From assembly GCA_015272395.1 (NCBI GenBank), contig JACYLQ010000045.1, positions 186,001 through 250,000 on the forward strand: 64,000 nt of DNA, in the 5' to 3' direction. Source of the DNA: Calothrix sp. C42_A2020_038 (GTDB lineage: Bacteria; Cyanobacteriota; Cyanobacteriia; Cyanobacteriales; Nostocaceae). Shown here one piece after another: positions 60,608 through 64,000 of the stretch. How positions within the stretch are numbered: the first letter of the stretch is position 1; every line of letters starts with the position of its first letter. The notes below the pieces were generated by a model. The model did no database searches, was not told where the DNA came from, and was given only the letters and a program-made list of their open reading frames with translations. Both the position numbers and the translations under genes were made by a program.

Positions 60608-61612
60608 ATGAGCAACGGACAGGACAATTTAGAAGCTCAACTTTTAGCACTGCGTACTGATGGAGAAAAAGCAATCGCGCAAGCTGACACCCTCGAACGT
60701 TTGGAAGAATTGCGCGTTGGCTATTTGGGGAAAAAAGGTCAGCTCTCAGTGCTTCTAGGCAGCATGGGTAAACTTAGCGCTGAGGAACGTCCCAAAATTG
60801 GCGCCGTAGCGAACACCGTTAAAGAAGCTTTGCTTTCCTGGCTCGAAAAACAACGCACTTTCCTAGAAGCAGCCAAAATACAAGCGCAACTTCAAGCAGA
60901 AACTCTAGATGTGACAATGCCAGGTGTCTATCAGCGTCCTCAAGGTCGTGTTCATCCTCTCAACGGTATTATTGACCGCGCGCTAGATATATTTGTTGGT
61001 ATGGGGTATACGGTCGCACAAGGACCAGAAATGGAAACAGATTACTATAATTTTGAAGCGCTGAATACACCCCCAGACCATCCCGCGCGTGACATGCAAG
61101 ATACTTTTTACTTGCCTGATGGGAATTTATTAAGAACTCAGACATCATGCGTACAAATACGTTACATGGAAGCAGAAGAGCCACCTATTCGTATTGTTGC
61201 TCCAGGACGAGTGTATCGTAAGGATGATGTCGATGCCACTCATTCAGCAGTGTTTCATCAAATTGAACTTTTGGCTATCGATGAAGGATTAACTTTTACT
61301 GACCTCAAAGGTACCATCAAAGAATTTTTGCAGCAAATATTTGGTGAACTACCTATTCGGTTTCGTGCCAGTTACTTTCCATTCACCGAACCTAGTGCAG
61401 AAGTAGACTTACAATGGAACGGACGGTGGTTAGAAGTAATGGGTTGCGGTATGGTTGACCCAAACGTTCTCTCCCGCGTTGGCTATGACCCTGAAGTATA
61501 CAGCGGTTTCGCAGCTGGTTTTGGTGTGGAACGCTTCGCAATGGTACTACATCAAATAGACGATATTCGTCGTTTGTACGCTAGTGATTTAAGGTTTTTA
61601 CGGCAGTTTTAA
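60608..61612 (+). CDS. pheS: Phenylalanine-tRNA ligase alpha subunit
   Basis: The 334-residue protein is the catalytic subunit that charges tRNA-Phe. It has the N-terminal coiled-coil tRNA-binding arm ([20 protein letters not shown]), then class II synthetase motif 1 ([19 protein letters not shown]), motif 2 ([20 protein letters not shown] and [10 protein letters not shown]) and motif 3 ([26 protein letters not shown] region near the C-terminus). Length and blocks are complete. The beta-subunit gene pheT is not in this window, as is common in cyanobacteria where the two are unlinked. ATG 60608 gives the standard start. A repeat-rich terminator-like region follows the stop. Confidence 0.96.
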   Translation: MSNGQDNLEAQLLALRTDGEKAIAQADTLERLEELRVGYLGKKGQLSVLLGSMGKLSAEERPKIGAVANTVKEALLSWLEKQRTFLEAAKIQAQLQAETLDVTMPGVYQRPQGRVHPLNGIIDRALDIFVGMGYTVAQGPEMETDYYNFEALNTPPDHPARDMQDTFYLPDGNLLRTQTSCVQIRYMEAEEPPIRIVAPGRVYRKDDVDATHSAVFHQIELLAIDEGLTFTDLKGTIKEFLQQIFGELPIRFRASYFPFTEPSAEVDLQWNGRWLEVMGCGMVDPNVLSRVGYDPEVYSGFAAGFGVERFAMVLHQIDDIRRLYASDLRFLRQF

Positions 61613-61622
61613 TTATGAAGCG

Positions 61623-61733
61623 TGGAGTTGCGAGTTAGGAGTTGGAAGTTAGGAGTTGGAAGTTGGGAGTTAAAACTACTAACTCATAACTCATAAATCC
61701 TAAATCTTACCTCCTAACTTTTCCTACAATTAT
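61623..61733. repeat. GAGTTAGGAGTTGGAAGTT / TAACTCATAACTCATAA paired repeat
   Basis: Five near-copies of GAGTTGGAAGTTAG-type units are followed by TAACTCATAACTCATAAATC and a T-rich arm. The two halves can pair imperfectly. It lies in the space between the convergent pheS and RecQ-like genes and extends 20 bases into the end of the latter. The layout repeats that at 28744-28824. Confidence 0.75.
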
Positions 61734-63162
61734 CGCAATGCCCACAACGCCAATTTTCAAAACGCTCTCCAAAACCAAATGCTTTCAACAATAACTTCCA
61801 GCGACATTGCTTACTATACAAATATTGATACATTTGCCCAGAAGCATTCATTTGTGTACTTGCTTGATGCTTTACTCCCTTAATAATTTTGTAGTTAAAA
61901 GGGTCAAGCCATTCCAATTGACCATTACTGTGAAGCATTGAAAGCGCAACAGCACTATTCGGAAATCTTTGTAGTACAGTATTTATTTCACCCTGTTGCG
62001 GTAACTTTTTGATTAATTGCTGCGCTTCTTGTTGCTGTTCGCTGATTCTTTTTTCAAAAAAACTCTGTCTTTGTCTATCTTCAGGGTCTAACCATCCTGT
62101 TGGTTCGCTAACTAGTGTCAATACCTCAGATACTTTTCCATCCCTCCCGGCACGTCCAATTTCTTGCACATACTCTGTTATCATTAACGGTGCATGAAAA
62201 TGAACTACCCAACGAACGTTCGGTTTATTTACACCCATCCCGAAAGCTGAGGTACACACTACAAAAGGCGCCTCATCGTTTAACCAGCTTGTTTCGATGG
62301 CACGACGTTCTTTGGGAGTTAATCCTGCGTGGTAAGAGTAAGTGCCATAACCTAATTCTCTCAACCAAGCTGCTAACTCTTCACTGTCACGACGTTTACG
62401 GACGTAAATTAATCCTGATTGTTTCGGTCTATTTTTGATAAATGTCAATAATTGTTGTTTGCGACTGTTTGGTGTCCATACAATACGAACATTTGGATGA
62501 AGGTTAGACCGATATGGTGAACTACAAAAAATTTCTGGTTGCTCTAATCCCAAAGCCTTTTGTATTGCTGCTTGGGCTAATGGATCAGCAGTAGCAGTAA
62601 ACGCAGCAATACTTATCCTGCTTCCTGTTGTTTTATGTTGTAGTAAAGCTTGACGTACTGACCCTAACCTTCTATATGCGGGACGAAATGTATCTCCCCA
62701 TTGTGTTAAACAATGAGCTTCGTCCAGTATTATTGCTGTAATTTCTAGGTCTGGTTTGATTAACCTTTCCCATACAGGTGGACTTAATAAAGTCTCTGGT
62801 GATAAATACAATAGGCTTAATTTTTGTTGCTCCAAAGCTTTTAAAGTTTGGCGCCGTTGCATTGATGACAACTCACTGTGTAGTAGCGCAACCGATAATT
62901 TTTTAGACTTCAATTCTTGGACTTGATTTTCCATCAAAGCAACCAATGGAGAAACAACCAGTGTTAAACCAGTTTGAAGTAACGCCGGTAATTGGAAACA
63001 AATCGACTTCCCACCACCAGTTGGCATAATTACAACTGCATCATTTCGCGCGAGTAAACAACGAATTATTTCTCCCTGTGGTTTCCTAAAGTCTTCATAA
63101 CCCCAGATATTCTGAAATGCCGCAAGAACCTGATGCCAGGATGGAGAGAAAAGTTGATTCAT
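61714..63162 (-). CDS. recQ: RecQ-like ATP-dependent DNA helicase
   Basis: The protein (482 residues from ATG at 63162, which begins MNQLFSPSWHQVL) has the superfamily 2 helicase core: Walker A in AVVIMPTGGGKSICFQLPAL, DEAH box in ITAIILDEAHCLTQWGDTF, motif III in ISIAAFTATADPLAQAA, and GMGVNKPNVRWVVHFHAP and QEIGRAGRDGKVSE as motifs V and VI. A zinc-binding Cys set closes it (RCGHCDNCRKS), and no HRDC domain is present, so it is shorter than E. coli RecQ. An upstream start at 63225 adds 21 residues without family support. RecQ enzymes unwind DNA in recombination and repair. It overlaps the repeat at 61623-61733. Confidence 0.88.
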   Translation of the reverse strand: MNQLFSPSWHQVLAAFQNIWGYEDFRKPQGEIIRCLLARNDAVVIMPTGGGKSICFQLPALLQTGLTLVVSPLVALMENQVQELKSKKLSVALLHSELSSMQRRQTLKALEQQKLSLLYLSPETLLSPPVWERLIKPDLEITAIILDEAHCLTQWGDTFRPAYRRLGSVRQALLQHKTTGSRISIAAFTATADPLAQAAIQKALGLEQPEIFCSSPYRSNLHPNVRIVWTPNSRKQQLLTFIKNRPKQSGLIYVRKRRDSEELAAWLRELGYGTYSYHAGLTPKERRAIETSWLNDEAPFVVCTSAFGMGVNKPNVRWVVHFHAPLMITEYVQEIGRAGRDGKVSEVLTLVSEPTGWLDPEDRQRQSFFEKRISEQQQEAQQLIKKLPQQGEINTVLQRFPNSAVALSMLHSNGQLEWLDPFNYKIIKGVKHQASTQMNASGQMYQYLYSKQCRWKLLLKAFGFGERFENWRCGHCDNCRKS

Positions 63163-63617
63163 ATTTGAGAGTAGATGCTCCCATCTCCTTGCACACTTAT
63201 TTTCAACGTAAAAATAAATATACACGTACTCAGTTAATCATTGCTTCCGTATTATTACTAATTATGTATAAAATGTTATCAATTATGCCACTCGATAAAA
63301 TAGCTAATTTTAAAACTTTTGGTCTGAGCGCATCGGCTATGATTTGTAACGCTATCACCAGCTATATTAATAATCAGTATTATTTTATATTTTAATCATT
63401 GATGTAAATCATTGCTTCATGATTCAAGCGAAACAATATAGAGATATAAAAATACAATTGGCAACAGAAGCTTTACTGAAATCAAACGAGAATATTTGGC
63501 AATAAGAAGTAAAATTTTATTTAGATGTTGTATTTAAAACTTTCTAAACATGTTTAGTTAATTTTGCCAGATTTTGCGGGAACTCTATAAGCAGAGTGTT
63601 ATTATTCAAAACTGCAT
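63163..63617. other. About 455-base gap upstream of the LRV gene
   Basis: The gap separates two divergent genes and should hold both promoters. A short rightward frame (63117-63395) overlaps the helicase start region and reads like out-of-frame translation, so it was not annotated. No hairpin or known RNA was seen. Confidence 0.45.
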
Positions 63618-64000
63618 ATGAACACAGCTACTACACCTTATGAATTTTCTGTAATAAGTGCATCAACTCAGGATAGAATTGACAGTCGGGAGCAAGCCAA
63701 TAACTCCAATACCGACTCAGAAACATTAGAACAGTTAGCAACTCATGAAGATTTTTATGTACGTCGTGCGGTCGCAACACATTACAATACATCGAACAAA
63801 GTACTAGCATGGTTAGTTAGTGATGCACAAGAACAGATACGCTTTTACTTGGCCGCAAATCCTCACACACCAGTTGAAACCCTAACTCAACTAGCTATTG
63901 ATGAATCTGGTGATGTGCGTTCGCAAGTTGCAGGTAATCCAAATACACCAGTAAATATCCTTGAACAACTCGCGCGAGATATATATATAGAAACACAACG
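63618..64000 (+). CDS. Leucine-rich-repeat-variant (LRV) protein, cut by window edge
   Basis: The frame opens at ATG 63618 and has no stop before the right edge (127 codons visible). From about residue 35 it consists of helical repeats of about 24 residues, each with a pattern such as LEQLATHEDFYVRRAVATH, QEQIRFYLAANPHTPVETL and SGDVRSQVAGNPNTPVNILEQ. The VR-x-AVA-x-NP-x-TP core is the LRV (HEAT-like) motif, usually a protein-binding scaffold. In other proteins the family has an N-terminal Fe-S cluster motif, but none is seen here. The start is tentative: no strong ribosome binding site is visible, and the first 30 residues are low in structure. Confidence 0.85.
   Translation, partial: MNTATTPYEFSVISASTQDRIDSREQANNSNTDSETLEQLATHEDFYVRRAVATHYNTSNKVLAWLVSDAQEQIRFYLAANPHTPVETLTQLAIDESGDVRSQVAGNPNTPVNILEQLARDIYIETQ

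Noticed and set aside
63117-63395. A 92-residue rightward frame over the start of the RecQ-like gene
   Set aside because: Its first part is the antisense of the helicase N-terminus and the rest is AT-rich upstream DNA. The composition is not protein-like.

Overview
The window is a piece of a low-GC cyanobacterial chromosome, probably from a filamentous, Nostocales-type organism. The lineage call rests on Ycf23/DUF561 and DUF2301 proteins, a diheme cytochrome c, an NB-ARC/WD40 protein with 14 beta-propeller blades, IS701-type and ISL3-type insertion sequences, and short dispersed palindromes of the kind common in Nostocales. The usual cyanobacterial palindrome HIP1 (GCGATCGC) was not seen. The hexamer GGCGCC occurs instead about once per kilobase (roughly 60 by eye).

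Layout. 1-11,000 is a co-oriented polysaccharide (exopolysaccharide or O-antigen-like) block: a cut gene at the left edge, a Wzx-type flippase, an O-antigen ligase/polymerase, five glycosyltransferases or putative ones, a TagA/WecG-type enzyme and a membrane phosphoglycosyl transferase. These could together start, elongate, flip and polymerise a lipid-linked glycan. 11,000-26,000 carries single housekeeping and conserved genes: an apparently exported SAM methyltransferase, a VOC protein, a GAF protein, tex, the NB-ARC/WD40 protein, ycf23-like, a DegT aminotransferase, a FetB-type permease and a large membrane-anchored coiled-coil protein. 26,400-28,750 holds a succinyl-CoA-synthetase-like pair in which key catalytic residues of both subunits are replaced. 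28,800-36,850 has an ABC exporter pair, leuB, a prepilin peptidase and accD.

36,900-44,550 is an accessory island in decay. It contains two antitoxin/PIN-toxin pairs whose toxins are both cut at the C-terminus next to IS701-type transposases, an internally deleted ISL3 element, gene fragments, a GIY-YIG protein, an XRE regulator divergent from a phage-type adenine methyltransferase with three in-frame 60-bp hairpin repeats, and a TnpB relic with its right-end hairpin. 44,550-64,000 returns to core genes: a 51-residue small protein, a SAM hydrolase/hydroxide adenosyltransferase, DUF2301, a YdcF-like protein, dprA, a class A beta-lactamase-like protein, trmJ-like, secA, a diheme cytochrome, a MoxR ATPase, ribF, an MBL-fold hydrolase, surE, pheS, a RecQ-like helicase, and the start of a leucine-rich-repeat-variant protein cut by the right edge.

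No rRNA, tRNA or CRISPR array was found. Functional calls rest on motif recognition by eye. Coordinates are exact where a start and stop codon were checked; element boundaries without clear ends are approximate.
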